A DNA stretch of 64,000 nucleotides from JASSUD01 sp031963445 (GCA_031963445.1 JASSUH010000001.1:744001-808000); one strand, 5' to 3'. Counted from the first letter of the stretch, positions 7,890-16,146 are shown. Translations and numbers: made by a program. Notes: a model not told the origin generated them from the sequence alone.

Positions 7890-8288
7890 ATGCCACCAGT
7901 AATCAATCCTTCTATAGGAAGTTCAACTTCTACATCTCTGCCGCCAGCAATCTCTAACAGCCATCCAGCGGGGCAAGTTTATAGTCGTCATAATCACAAT
8001 CCTATTGACTTAAATTTATCAGCTAGCGCTTGGGATGGTCAGCAAAAAAAATCTAGCTCGAATATATTTTCTGCCAGCTCGACAAGCCTTCCAACTTCAT
8101 CATCGATAGTGGTTGTAGTTCCGTCCCCAGCCAAGCCAATGACTCTGACTCCGCCCACGCCTTCAGAAACAGAATCATCCAAACAGCCCCAAAAGCAAGG
8201 TGATGGTTGTTCCGAAGGTCTAGCCATAGGAGGGTGTGTAGCGCTCGTCGCATGCTTCTTTATATGCCTCTCATCGCGCTGTAAATGA
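7890..8288 (+). CDS. Orphan Ser/Pro-rich protein with C-terminal membrane helix
   Basis: A 132-residue protein from ATG 7890, which has AGGAAG seven bases upstream; an in-frame start 21 bases earlier has no such site. The first 100 residues are low in complexity and rich in Ser, Thr, Pro and Asn (PSIGSSTSTSLPPAISNS, TLTPPTPSETESS). One hydrophobic segment, GLAIGGCVALVACFFICL, lies near the C-terminus, followed by SSRCK, so it looks tail-anchored with five Cys in the last 30 residues. No family recognised. Composition resembles the orphan proteins at 4726-5142 and 27086-27487. A type III-type secretion signal is possible but unproven. Confidence 0.62.
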   Translation: MPPVINPSIGSSTSTSLPPAISNSHPAGQVYSRHNHNPIDLNLSASAWDGQQKKSSSNIFSASSTSLPTSSSIVVVVPSPAKPMTLTPPTPSETESSKQPQKQGDGCSEGLAIGGCVALVACFFICLSSRCK

Positions 8289-8408
8289 AGCAACGCGATG
8301 ATCTGAAATTTGGACAAACTAAAGCCACGATAGCGCGATCTAGTTGGCGACGTATTTCTGCATTAATCCAACCATGTTAGGTGAAACGATGTATGTAAAA
8401 CGCACAGA

Positions 8409-9506
8409 TTAATTCAGTTTGGTTGATTGTTTTAACATTTCTAAGAGTTCGGATTTCAATACGCCTAATATTTCTACTCCAGACATTTTTGATGCTGCTA
8501 ATCTGGGTGGCAATTGAAATTGCTCTATTTGCTCGCTGAATTGTTCGACTGCGTTTCTTAATTGATCTAATTCTTTGCTTTGCTCCTTTAAATTCTCCAC
8601 GTATTCTTTTTGTTTTTCTCTATATGTCTTCTGCGAAACGCGGTGTTGTGCTGCCCTTATAGGAGACGTTTTACGCTTTAAGGAGGGCTGAATTGCCTCT
8701 TCTACTTTCTCCTTCTTTTCAGGAGGAGTATTAGGAGGCGTTTGTCCCATCTCCTCAACTTGTTTAGCCGGGTTCGTGGCCATCAATTTTTTATAGGGTA
8801 AAGAAGGTTTAGGAAGAGGGGGGCACGCACCATAAAAAGCACTGTTAATCGTTTTAGCAGGAGCAATAGGTCGTGCTGCTGGCGCATTAACCTGAGAAAT
8901 ACGCTGAGAGACTAAATTAGGAGTAGCCAACCCTTTGCCTTGCATTAAAGGCTGTCGTGGTGCGATAGGCTGATATGAAATGCGCTTGGAAGGACGTTGC
9001 ACAGTCCGTTTCTTATGAGTTTTACGCAATGAGGAAAAAAAAGTATCGTTAATCGTTTTAGCAGGAGCAATGGGCTGCGCTGCTGGCAAATTAACGTGAG
9101 AAATAGGCTGAGGAACTAAATTAGGGGCAGAGATTGGAACAGGATTCCAAGTAAACTGATTCGGAAAAGTATGGCTAATGGCCTCGCATGCCTCAGAAAA
9201 ATGAGAAAGAGGAAGGTTGTTACTCGTTTGAAAGGAAGGCTGCGCTACAGAATAGGTGTTGGTGTCGACAAAAAGTGGAGGAATAGCATTATGTATTTCG
9301 TTACCCACTCGCTCATCACCCAAAAACGGCTGGTCCATATTAAAAAAATTGGACTCCTTCAAAAGATGTAGGGTAAGTGGCTGAATCAACGGTTGTTGAA
9401 TTGATTCAAGCTCCGCTTGTGTAGCGCTTTGCTCGGTACTTAGATCTGTGCTTTGGTAATTTTGCAGTGAGTAAGGGGCAGGTTGAGTGTAATTATTCAA
9501 AAACAT
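8409..9506 (-). CDS. bZIP-like protein with Gln/Pro-rich N-terminus (eukaryote-like transcription factor candidate)
   Basis: A 365-residue protein. Residues 277-330 have the spacing of a basic leucine zipper: His288-x7-Arg296-x9-Leu306-x6-Leu313-x6-Val320-x6-Ile327. The basic part reads QHRVSQKTYREKQKEYVENL, close to the fungal Yap/AP-1 pattern QNRxAQRxFRxRK, except that the near-invariant Asn is His and the conserved Ala is Ser. Second-register hydrophobics Leu316, Phe323, Phe330 support a coiled coil. Residues 1-260 are Gln/Pro/Asn-rich and contain a 33-residue internal repeat (about 127-159 and 195-227) with the shared core PIAPAKTIN. Basic clusters KTHKKR (162-167) and KRK (277-279) could act in nuclear import. 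ATG 9506 has only a weak ribosome site. No bacterial family is recognised. A host-directed nucleomodulin is inference. Confidence 0.7.
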   Translation of the reverse strand: MFLNNYTQPAPYSLQNYQSTDLSTEQSATQAELESIQQPLIQPLTLHLLKESNFFNMDQPFLGDERVGNEIHNAIPPLFVDTNTYSVAQPSFQTSNNLPLSHFSEACEAISHTFPNQFTWNPVPISAPNLVPQPISHVNLPAAQPIAPAKTINDTFFSSLRKTHKKRTVQRPSKRISYQPIAPRQPLMQGKGLATPNLVSQRISQVNAPAARPIAPAKTINSAFYGACPPLPKPSLPYKKLMATNPAKQVEEMGQTPPNTPPEKKEKVEEAIQPSLKRKTSPIRAAQHRVSQKTYREKQKEYVENLKEQSKELDQLRNAVEQFSEQIEQFQLPPRLAASKMSGVEILGVLKSELLEMLKQSTKLN

Positions 9507-9536
9507 GAGCGCTTTACGGTTATTTTTGTTCTTTTT

Positions 9537-9726
9537 TAGAGCTTGTTCACGAGCTTTCTAAGAGCCTATAGCAGGTTTTTCAAAAGACTCAGATAGAGGC
9601 TATTGGTTCACCCCAACCCACGAAGATTGCCAAAGACTCGTAGGTTGGGGTGACGGAGGAACCCCAACATGCCTACCAAACACCTCTCAGCGCCTTCTGC
9701 TTAAAGATCATGAACAGGTTTTTAGA
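9537..9726. repeat. Family A palindromic repeat, copy 1
   Basis: The core has TTCACCCCAACC on the left and GGTTGGGGTGACGGAGGAACCCCAAC on the right, split by about 25 bases. The outer ends are GAGCTTGTTCACGAGC and AGATCATGAACAGG. This copy has extra sequence on the left (a partial second end), so it may be nested or rearranged. It fills most of the gap between the bZIP-like gene and btuF; I see nothing coding in 9507-9959. Confidence 0.85.
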
Positions 9727-9959
9727 GTGGGTTCAAAGCCTTTCTGATTAGAGCATCTTTGTTGTCAGTGCAGCTGTAATTTGTTGTGAAGTGCAACGTC
9801 ATCAGAAAAGCTTTGGCAGATTGGCAAAGTCTAATCAAGTTGCGCTATTGCCCAGCATAAGGAGAGCGAAGATATATGTCGTGAAACGAATATCTTGCTT
9901 AGGCTCTTCTAGAAATTGATGAAAAGGCTTCTAAGTCATTGCTACGTTAGCGGAGAAAT

Positions 9960-10904
9960 ATGAGGGATAAATTGCGCCGCAAACGGTTAGCAACGGTATG
10001 CCTGTTCTGTTTGGCTTTAGTGCTGAATATGCCAGTGGCTGCAAGGGAAAATCTGTCTGTCACCGACGATAGCGGCGCGCAGGTCAGTTTGAAAGAGCCT
10101 GCCAAGCGGGTGATTAGCTTAGCGCCGCATATTACTGAGCTCATTTATGCAGCAGGTGGTGGCACGCGGTTGGTGGGTACGCTTCGCTTTAGTGATTATC
10201 CAAGCGCCGCGCAACAGGTGCCACGTGTCGGTGATAGCCGTGCGCTTGATCTGGAACGGATTATTGCGCTTAAGCCAGATTTAATCGTGGCTTGGCGCAC
10301 AGGCAATACACAACGTCAGCTTGACGCGCTGCATGCGTTACAGATTCCAATTTTTTACAGTGAGCCGCGCACGTTGAATGAAGTGGCGACCAATCTTGAA
10401 AGGTTGGGCGTTTTATTGAATACAAATACGCAGGCGCAGGCCGCTGCTATGCAATTCAGACGTCAGCTTGAGACGTTGCACCGGCAGTATGCAAAACGTC
10501 CACCTGTGCGCGTGTTCTATCAAATTTGGGATAACCCATTAATGACGTTGAATGGCAAGCATATCGTTAATGACATCATCGCCTTATGTGGCGGGCGTAA
10601 TATATTTGCCAACCTGCTGCCGTTAGCACCTACGGTTTCAATTGAGGCTGTGCTTGCAGCTGATCCACAAGTCATCATCAGCACAATCCCAACACCTATT
10701 CAAGTAGAGAAATTGCCGGCGAGTTTAGGTCGCTGGCGTCATTGGCCTCAGCTTAGCGCGGTTGCAGAGAATCATCTATTTGCCATAGAGAGCGACCTTA
10801 TCGACCGCCCTGGGCCTCGTTTAGTGCAAGGGGCTGCGCAGATATGCCAGCATCTTGAAAGAGCGCGGCAGCAACATATAAAAGCCGGTAGCAGCAGATG
10901 GTAG
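9960..10904 (+). CDS. btuF: Cobalamin-type ABC transporter periplasmic binding protein
   Basis: BtuF binds vitamin B12 in the periplasm and delivers it to BtuCD. The 314-residue product has a signal peptide (LATVCLFCLALVLNMPVAA) and the class III binding-protein fold: RVISLAPHITELIYAAGGGTRLVG near 45-65, VGDSRALDLERIIALKPDLIVAW, and a Trp-rich C-terminal lobe. It converges tail-to-tail with btuD, with seven bases between the stop codons. The neighbouring permease, ATPase and TonB receptor support a corrinoid rather than ferric siderophore substrate, but the class covers both. Confidence 0.85.
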   Translation: MRDKLRRKRLATVCLFCLALVLNMPVAARENLSVTDDSGAQVSLKEPAKRVISLAPHITELIYAAGGGTRLVGTLRFSDYPSAAQQVPRVGDSRALDLERIIALKPDLIVAWRTGNTQRQLDALHALQIPIFYSEPRTLNEVATNLERLGVLLNTNTQAQAAAMQFRRQLETLHRQYAKRPPVRVFYQIWDNPLMTLNGKHIVNDIIALCGGRNIFANLLPLAPTVSIEAVLAADPQVIISTIPTPIQVEKLPASLGRWRHWPQLSAVAENHLFAIESDLIDRPGPRLVQGAAQICQHLERARQQHIKAGSSRW

Positions 10905-10911
10905 TGCTCTT

Positions 10912-11778
10912 TTACTGTCTCTTTTGTTTTGCATAGTTAGAAATAGTGAGTTCGGGCATTAATGCCTCACTGTCACCATCGCACACGAGCTTAAAAGGGT
11001 GATGAAAGGCTTGACTGACTAAGGTAGGCGTCAAAATATCGTAAATGGGTCCACCACGGGCGTGAGTGCCATCCAGTAAAAGCGCATGAGTCGCAAAATG
11101 ACGCGCCAGATTCAAGTCATGGCACGAGAAGATGATCGTGCGCTGAGGTTGCTCAGCTAACCAATGGCGTAGTAGATGCAAGCAACTGATTTGATGTGCT
11201 AGATCAAGTGACGCGAGCGGCTCGTCGAGTAAAAGCAAAGGAGCTTGCTGACAGAGCGCGCAGGCTAACGCAACACGTTGCTGCTCTCCACCAGATAAAG
11301 AGCTGACTAAGCGGTTTGCTAAAGACGTGAGTTGCAGCGCTTCGAGGGCGGCAAATGCTGTCGCTTGATCGACCTCTGATTCCCACCCCCAGCCAGTTAA
11401 ATAAGGGTAGCGTGCTAGCAATACGGTATTGAAGACATTCATATTAAATACCGCTTGCCTAGCTTGCTGCATGAGCGCACGCCGCCGTGCCAAATCAGCC
11501 AGCGGCCAAGCGCTGAGTAACGATCCATCTAACTCAATAGTGCCTTGCTCAGGCGAGCTTAAACCTGCAAGGGTATGCATCAGTGTGGTTTTGCCAGCTC
11601 CGTTGGGGCCTACTAAACACCACATTTCACCCGGCAAAAAGCACTGTGACAGATCAGCGATAAGGATCCGCGGGCCGGCTTTGAGCGTTAAAGCGTGCGT
11701 CACTAGCGTATGGGATGGGGCGGCGTTGTTGGGGTAGGCAGATGGGGTAGGAGGGTGTGGGCCGTGCGCCTTAGTCAT
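10912..11778 (-). CDS. btuD: Cobalamin-type ABC transporter ATP-binding protein
   Basis: The ATPase that powers uptake through BtuC. From ATG 11778 it has 288 residues: Walker A GPNGAGKTTL, signature LSGGEQQRVALACAL, Walker B LLLLDEPLASLD and the switch His in IIFSCHDLNLA. The open frame continues to 11874 but that would overlap btuC by 85 bases, so 11778, eleven bases after the btuC stop, is chosen. An unusual Pro/Asn-rich lead of about 25 residues precedes the ABC fold. Transcribed with btuC. Confidence 0.88.
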   Translation of the reverse strand: MTKAHGPHPPTPSAYPNNAAPSHTLVTHALTLKAGPRILIADLSQCFLPGEMWCLVGPNGAGKTTLMHTLAGLSSPEQGTIELDGSLLSAWPLADLARRRALMQQARQAVFNMNVFNTVLLARYPYLTGWGWESEVDQATAFAALEALQLTSLANRLVSSLSGGEQQRVALACALCQQAPLLLLDEPLASLDLAHQISCLHLLRHWLAEQPQRTIIFSCHDLNLARHFATHALLLDGTHARGGPIYDILTPTLVSQAFHHPFKLVCDGDSEALMPELTISNYAKQKRQ

Positions 11779-11789
11779 CAGTTGACCTT

Positions 11790-12824
11790 TTAGAAAGAGC
11801 GTGGGCAAGTTCTGAGCAAAATCCAAAGGAACAGAGGCACTCCCAAGATGGCCGTTAGCGTGCCGACTGGCCACTGCGCTGGCGCGACTAAAGTACGAGC
11901 AGCCAGATCAGCGGCCATCACTAATATGCCGCCGGCTAACGTAGCAGCGGGGAGTAGGATGCGTTGATCGTTACCGTATGCAAGTCGCAATAAATGCGGG
12001 GCTACGAGGCCGACAAAGCCAATTGTGCCTGCTGTGGTAACGGCAATTGCGGTACTCAACGACGCTATTAGATACAAACGAAGTCTTAACGGAGTAACGG
12101 CTATGCCTAGCGCACGTGCTGTTGTTTCGCCATGTAACAGTACGTTAAGTCGTGGCGCGACCGGTAGGCTTAAAGCAAGTGCGCTAATTAAAGTAAGCAC
12201 GGCTGGTAACGTATGCTTAACCCCATTTAAATCGCCAGCCAGCCAAAACAACATGCCGCGCAGTGCGCGTTCAGGCGCGATAGTTAAGAGCAACATAATC
12301 AACGCACTCCAGCCAGCAGCCAGGGCTACGCCTGTTAAGAGTAAGCGCGCTGAATTGTGCTGCGCGTCGCTGAGCCACAATTCACGACGTGCGATACCGA
12401 GCACTAAAACAATGGCGAGCAACGCGCCGATAAACGAAGCCGCTTGAATGGCAGCGCCTGATAAAGAAAGCATCATGGCCGCTAACGCAAAACTAGCCGC
12501 CCCGCCAGATACGCCAAGGACATAAGGGTCAGCAAGTGGATTGCGGAGTAATGCCTGCAGCAACGTACCAGCGAGTGCTAATAGTGCCCCACTAGCAAAA
12601 CCAGCGGTGGCGCGCGGTATACGTAAGGTATAGAGAATTTGTGCGGCTACGCTCTCATCATGCGTATAGAGCGCGTGCCAGATCTGCATCGGCGAGATGC
12701 GTACACTGCCAAGCATAAGCGAGGCGGTAAATACCAAGAGCGCGCTGGCAATAAGGATTGACCAAAGTGTTAACGCACGTGTCAGAGAATTTCTGCCTAA
12801 CGCCAAGGGCTGCAGGATAGTCAA
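11790..12824 (-). CDS. btuC: FecCD/BtuC-type ABC transporter permease
   Basis: A 344-residue inner-membrane permease with about ten hydrophobic segments. The family phrases are AGALLALAGTLLQALLRNPLADPYVLGVSGGAA near 60-90, LLLTGVALAAG, and GTIGFVGLVAPHLLRL near 265 (the cytoplasmic loop that contacts the ATPase). It precedes btuD with an eleven-base gap. About 60 bases separate it from the btuB stop upstream, so btuB-btuC-btuD is probably one transcript. Substrate assignment rests on the neighbours. Confidence 0.9.
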   Translation of the reverse strand: MTILQPLALGRNSLTRALTLWSILIASALLVFTASLMLGSVRISPMQIWHALYTHDESVAAQILYTLRIPRATAGFASGALLALAGTLLQALLRNPLADPYVLGVSGGAASFALAAMMLSLSGAAIQAASFIGALLAIVLVLGIARRELWLSDAQHNSARLLLTGVALAAGWSALIMLLLTIAPERALRGMLFWLAGDLNGVKHTLPAVLTLISALALSLPVAPRLNVLLHGETTARALGIAVTPLRLRLYLIASLSTAIAVTTAGTIGFVGLVAPHLLRLAYGNDQRILLPAATLAGGILVMAADLAARTLVAPAQWPVGTLTAILGVPLFLWILLRTCPRSF

Positions 12825-12885
12825 CTAAGGCCTCTTTTTTCTTTACTAGGTGCGTTTGCACGGGCGGCAAAGGTAAACATCAGTC

Positions 12886-14817
12886 CTAATGTGGCTGCCA
12901 GCCAAACATAACGTAAGCGCTACGCTGTGGAGTTTGGTACGCGTAGGCAAGCTCATATTGCTTGTTAAATAAATTTTCAACGCGTGCCACGATATAACAC
13001 GTTTTACTTAGGTTGTAGCGCGCCTTCAAATTAATCAAACCGTAGCCACCGAGTTTTGAACCACTATCATCACGCGCGCCGCTGACTAGCCATTCACCCC
13101 CGATATGCCAACCAGCGACAGGACGACTTACGCTCAGTGCAGCAAAATGGCGTGCGCGGCGAGGCAAAATAGCCCCTCGCTGTTGGTCAACTGGATTTTG
13201 TGCAGTAGCCGTGAAACGTATTTCATTTTTTAGCAGATGGCTAGTTAATGAGGTTTCTAGACCTTGTATTTTTGCACGCCCAACATTTTGCGCATGATAA
13301 ATGCCGGGTGCGACTTGTACCGATTCAATAAGATCACGGTAATAGGTCTGAAAGGCGGTTAGACGCAATATGCCAAAGGTCGGGGAGGTGTATTGCACAG
13401 CGACTTCTGCGGAGTGGCTACGCTCCGGTCGTAACGTAGGGTTGCCGTAGTCTGGATAGTAGAGGTCATTAAAAGAGGGCGCCCGAAAGGCGTTGGAAAC
13501 ATTAGTAATAAGCTTCCAGTGTTTATCTAACGCATAACCATACCCAGCGTAATAGCTATGGGCGATACCAAAATCGCTATATTGATCGCGCCGTAGATTA
13601 AATTGAAATTGATGCGAGCCAAACTCTGTTTGATAACCAGCGAAGCTGGAATCGACTTCTCTAGTAGGGGCTGCATAAACATCAGACTCTAGTCGCTGTG
13701 CTAAATGCTCATAACCAAACAATACTTTTTGCAAGTCACTCAGAGCGAATTCATTCTGCCAACTGAATTGGTAATTGGTTGCGTTAAAGCGGCTATTAAA
13801 CGTGTTGTTGAGAAAATTAGTGCTGTAATCTTCACTGCTAGCGGCAAGCAGTTGCGTGAGCCAACGCTGATTGAGTTGGCCGTTAAGAAAAGTAGAAAAA
13901 ACGCGCAGGCGATTATTGGCACGATTGATATCAGTGGGTGAGCCGTATGCATTATTAAAAGTGAAGATGCCTTGTGATTCGTAAAAGCGTAAGCCAGCTT
14001 CCCAATCTGCATTGAATTGATGCTTTAAGGCTAGACTCAGGTTGGTATTGTTAAAGCCGTGAGCATCTGGATTAGCATTAGGCACTTTGCGTGGATTGAG
14101 TGCAGAAAAGCCATCGGTGAGTAAGCGTGTGTATCCTAAATGAAAAGTCGTGCTACCAGCGGCGTCAAAAGAACCAGAGATAGCTGCGTGGTGGCGTTGA
14201 GTGTGGAAACTTCCATATTCAGTCGCAAACTCGGGTTTTGCGGATGAAGGCTTACCTTGCTTGGTAAAAATCTGCACCACCCCACCCACTGCATTTGAAC
14301 CATATAACGCAGAAACATTTCCATTCACCACTTCAATGCGTTCTACTTCGTCTAGCATAAGCTGCGAGAGTTGCGCGTTACCCAGGCTGGCTGAATCAAG
14401 TCGTACACCATCCATTAAAACTAAAGTTTGGGTAGTGCCGGCGCCGCGCAGATAAAAACTATTGGCAGCTCCAATCCCGCCGTTTCTGATAATTTGTGCG
14501 CCGGTTGCGAAAGGCAATAGGCTAGGGAGATCGATAGCGCTACTAGCCGCAATGGTTTTTGCATCAAAAGAAGTCGTCTGGGCCAGTGCATTATCGGCAG
14601 GTTGAGCCAGGCGCGAAGCAGTGACGACAATAGTTTCCGGGGAGGCATCATCTGTCACTTCGGTTGCGCCGGATTGGTTTGGGCTGGCAATAGTCTGATC
14701 ACTGGCACAACTTGCGCTAGCGCAAGTAGCCATAGGTGGGCTAGTGGATTGAGCAAAACTAAGAAATGGCAGGCTGCTAAAAACAAGCAATCCCATCGCA
14801 GCAAGCAGCGTGCGCAT
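12886..14817 (-). CDS. btuB: TonB-dependent vitamin B12-type outer-membrane receptor
   Basis: A 643-residue TonB-dependent receptor from ATG 14817, whose signal peptide begins MRTLLAAMGLLVFSS. A TTG 60 bases upstream would add a poorly charged lead and is less likely. After a linker comes the TonB-box-like ETIVVTASR, then the plug (DLPSLLPFATGAQIIRNGG, FYLRGAGTTQTLVLMDGVRL, VNGNVSALYGSNAVGGVVQIF). A 22-strand-type barrel ends in SAYVMFGWQPH. The plug style is BtuB-like. I looked for a cobalamin riboswitch in 14818-15000 and did not find the B12 box. Confidence 0.85.
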   Translation of the reverse strand: MRTLLAAMGLLVFSSLPFLSFAQSTSPPMATCASASCASDQTIASPNQSGATEVTDDASPETIVVTASRLAQPADNALAQTTSFDAKTIAASSAIDLPSLLPFATGAQIIRNGGIGAANSFYLRGAGTTQTLVLMDGVRLDSASLGNAQLSQLMLDEVERIEVVNGNVSALYGSNAVGGVVQIFTKQGKPSSAKPEFATEYGSFHTQRHHAAISGSFDAAGSTTFHLGYTRLLTDGFSALNPRKVPNANPDAHGFNNTNLSLALKHQFNADWEAGLRFYESQGIFTFNNAYGSPTDINRANNRLRVFSTFLNGQLNQRWLTQLLAASSEDYSTNFLNNTFNSRFNATNYQFSWQNEFALSDLQKVLFGYEHLAQRLESDVYAAPTREVDSSFAGYQTEFGSHQFQFNLRRDQYSDFGIAHSYYAGYGYALDKHWKLITNVSNAFRAPSFNDLYYPDYGNPTLRPERSHSAEVAVQYTSPTFGILRLTAFQTYYRDLIESVQVAPGIYHAQNVGRAKIQGLETSLTSHLLKNEIRFTATAQNPVDQQRGAILPRRARHFAALSVSRPVAGWHIGGEWLVSGARDDSGSKLGGYGLINLKARYNLSKTCYIVARVENLFNKQYELAYAYQTPQRSAYVMFGWQPH

Positions 14818-15000
14818 CAGAGAAACCTTAAAAAGGCGCAAGTGTAAGGAGGGCGCTTTAGGAGCGTCAAGCAGCAAAACCTGTTTATGATCTCCCTGGC
14901 GTTTTTACGCTTTACTGAGTCGCGCTTTATCTGTCTTTGCTCCCTTATAAATTAAGGCAATTCAGCGTTAAAATGCTTCATCTTACGAAAGTGCTATCCC

Positions 15001-15291
15001 ATGCTTAATGACCTCAATTTACTAGCGCAAAATATTCAGCGACTAATCGATATTAATCTTCGTTATCAACACGATTTGCACGAACTACAGCAAAGGTTTG
15101 CGCAGGCCTGTACTATGCTTGAGCAAGCACGCAGCGAGCGTGATACTTTGCGTGAAGAATTTGAAGCGTTGCGGCATGAACGCAATTTATTGACGGCGAA
15201 AATTGAAGATACACAAATGTGTTTAAACGTCGTTCTTGAAGGCTTGCAGGATGCGAAGGAAATAGCAGGGCAGCCTAAACTCCTGCCTTGA
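15001..15291 (+). CDS. ZapB-like coiled-coil protein upstream of zapA
   Basis: A 96-residue almost wholly helical protein with heptads (LHELQQRFAQACTMLEQA, LREEFEALRHERNLLTAKIE). Small coiled-coil proteins of the ZapB/TIGR02449 kind commonly precede zapA in betaproteobacteria and are thought to act at the division ring. The stop codon TGA shares its last base with a family A repeat, which now separates it from zapA by about 200 bases. The role is inferred from position and structure only. Confidence 0.65.
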   Translation: MLNDLNLLAQNIQRLIDINLRYQHDLHELQQRFAQACTMLEQARSERDTLREEFEALRHERNLLTAKIEDTQMCLNVVLEGLQDAKEIAGQPKLLP

Positions 15292-15450
15292 GAACCTGTT
15301 TAGAATCTTCAAAAGTGGGTTGTGTTGGGGTTCCTGCGTCACCCCAACCTACGAACAGTGCGAATTATAGGTTGGGGTGACGAAGGAACCCCAACATGCC
15401 TACCGATAGCCTCTCAAATCTCTCGCCTGAGAGATCGTGAATAGATTCTG
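15291..15450. repeat. Family A palindromic repeat, copy 2
   Basis: Best-preserved copy. Outer ends AGAACCTGTTTAGAATCTTC and GAGATCGTGAATAGATTCT, core arms TGTTGGGGTTCCTGCGTC and GACGAAGGAACCCCAACATG around a spacer of about 20 bases. It starts on the last base of the upstream stop codon. Confidence 0.92.
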
Positions 15451-15498
15451 AGAAGGTATGGTGGGTTACTCAAGATTTCTCAAAGAAAGAGATGATGC

Positions 15499-15822
15499 AT
15501 GACAAATAAACAAGTTGAAGTCGATATTCTTGGCCAGCCTTATCGGCTTGTTTGTTCGCCAGAAGATGAAGCGATGTTGCTCAAATCGGCTGTGCTGGTG
15601 GATCAAAAAATGCGCGAATTGAGCGAGCGTTCAATTCGCGGCGCTGATCGCTTGGCTGTGATGGCCGCGTTAGCGGTGGCTTCTGAGTTACTTAAACTGC
15701 AGCAAAGTGTGCATCATGGAGAGGCATTTCCAGTTGCAGAAATCCAGCGTACAATGCAGCACATGAATCAACAAATTGATGATGCGATTAAGCAAAGCGC
15801 TAACAACTCAGAATTTATTTAG
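15499..15822 (+). CDS. zapA: Cell division protein ZapA
   Basis: ZapA cross-links FtsZ filaments at mid-cell. The 107-residue product shows the ZapA pattern VDILGQPYRLVCSPEDEAML at the N-terminus, ADRLAVMAALAVASELL in the middle and a C-terminal coiled coil. The last codons, TCA GAA TTT ATT TAG, match base for base the outer end of a family B repeat (TCAGAACTTGTTTAG in hldA), so the final residues and stop are supplied by the repeat. A 6S RNA-like gene follows, the usual betaproteobacterial order. Confidence 0.93.
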   Translation: MTNKQVEVDILGQPYRLVCSPEDEAMLLKSAVLVDQKMRELSERSIRGADRLAVMAALAVASELLKLQQSVHHGEAFPVAEIQRTMQHMNQQIDDAIKQSANNSEFI

Positions 15823-15916
15823 GCTTGCCCTGGCGCCCTTACCCTTCGTTGCCGTACTATAGTTTGTACGGGCAGCAAAGGCGCAAAGCCACTAGGAAAG
15901 CCCTAAACAAGTTCTA
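15811..15916. repeat. Family B palindromic repeat, copy 2
   Basis: Begins inside the last codons of zapA (GAATTTATTTAGG) and ends CCTAAACAAGTTCT. The arms CTGGCGCCCTTACCCTTCG and CAAAGGCGCAAAGCCACTAGG pair imperfectly around GTAC-rich sequence. Confidence 0.88.
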
Positions 15917-15953
15917 GAAGAATAGGTTTTAGTTAGTAAAAAGGTTGTACGGT

Positions 15954-16136
15954 TTCCCTGCCCGATTCGTGAGGGTTATAAAATCCTTGAATCAATATTT
16001 ACGATAAATAGGTTGCGGCAATTTGTAGTATGGAAGTGCGCGTCAATTTGTACAGTTGATGTACCTGAAATACTGCTAGCTGCGACCACTTGGACCCTTA
16101 GGTTCAGGATCGTGGCCCAGCGGTCGAGGTGGGGAA
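15954..16136 (+). ncRNA. ssrS: Probable 6S RNA
   Basis: 6S RNA binds the sigma-70 holoenzyme as a promoter mimic. This interval lies directly after zapA, its normal site in betaproteobacteria, and is about 183 bases, the typical size. The ends pair as a closing stem (TTCCCTGCC with GGTGGGGAA). The 3' half holds the typical hairpin CTTGGACC-CTTA-GGTTCAGG followed by GTGGCCCAGCGGTCG. The 5' half is less clear. A strong terminator follows. No 5-formyltetrahydrofolate cyclo-ligase gene follows. A covariance-model search would settle it. Confidence 0.72.
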
Positions 16137-16146
16137 TTTAACTACG

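Noticed and set aside
8039..8317. Reverse 92-residue frame opposite the Ser/Pro-rich orphan
   Set aside because: It is the complement of the low-complexity coding strand; the forward gene has the better ribosome site and a sensible membrane segment.
11779..11874. Longer btuD overlapping btuC
   Set aside because: The extra codons are the end of btuC read in another frame; ATG 11778 follows the btuC stop.
14818..14877. Longer btuB starting at TTG 14877
   Set aside because: ATG 14817 begins a proper signal peptide; the extension has no clear ribosome site and spoils the signal.
14818..15000. Cobalamin riboswitch before btuB
   Set aside because: No B12 box or conserved core could be found by eye.
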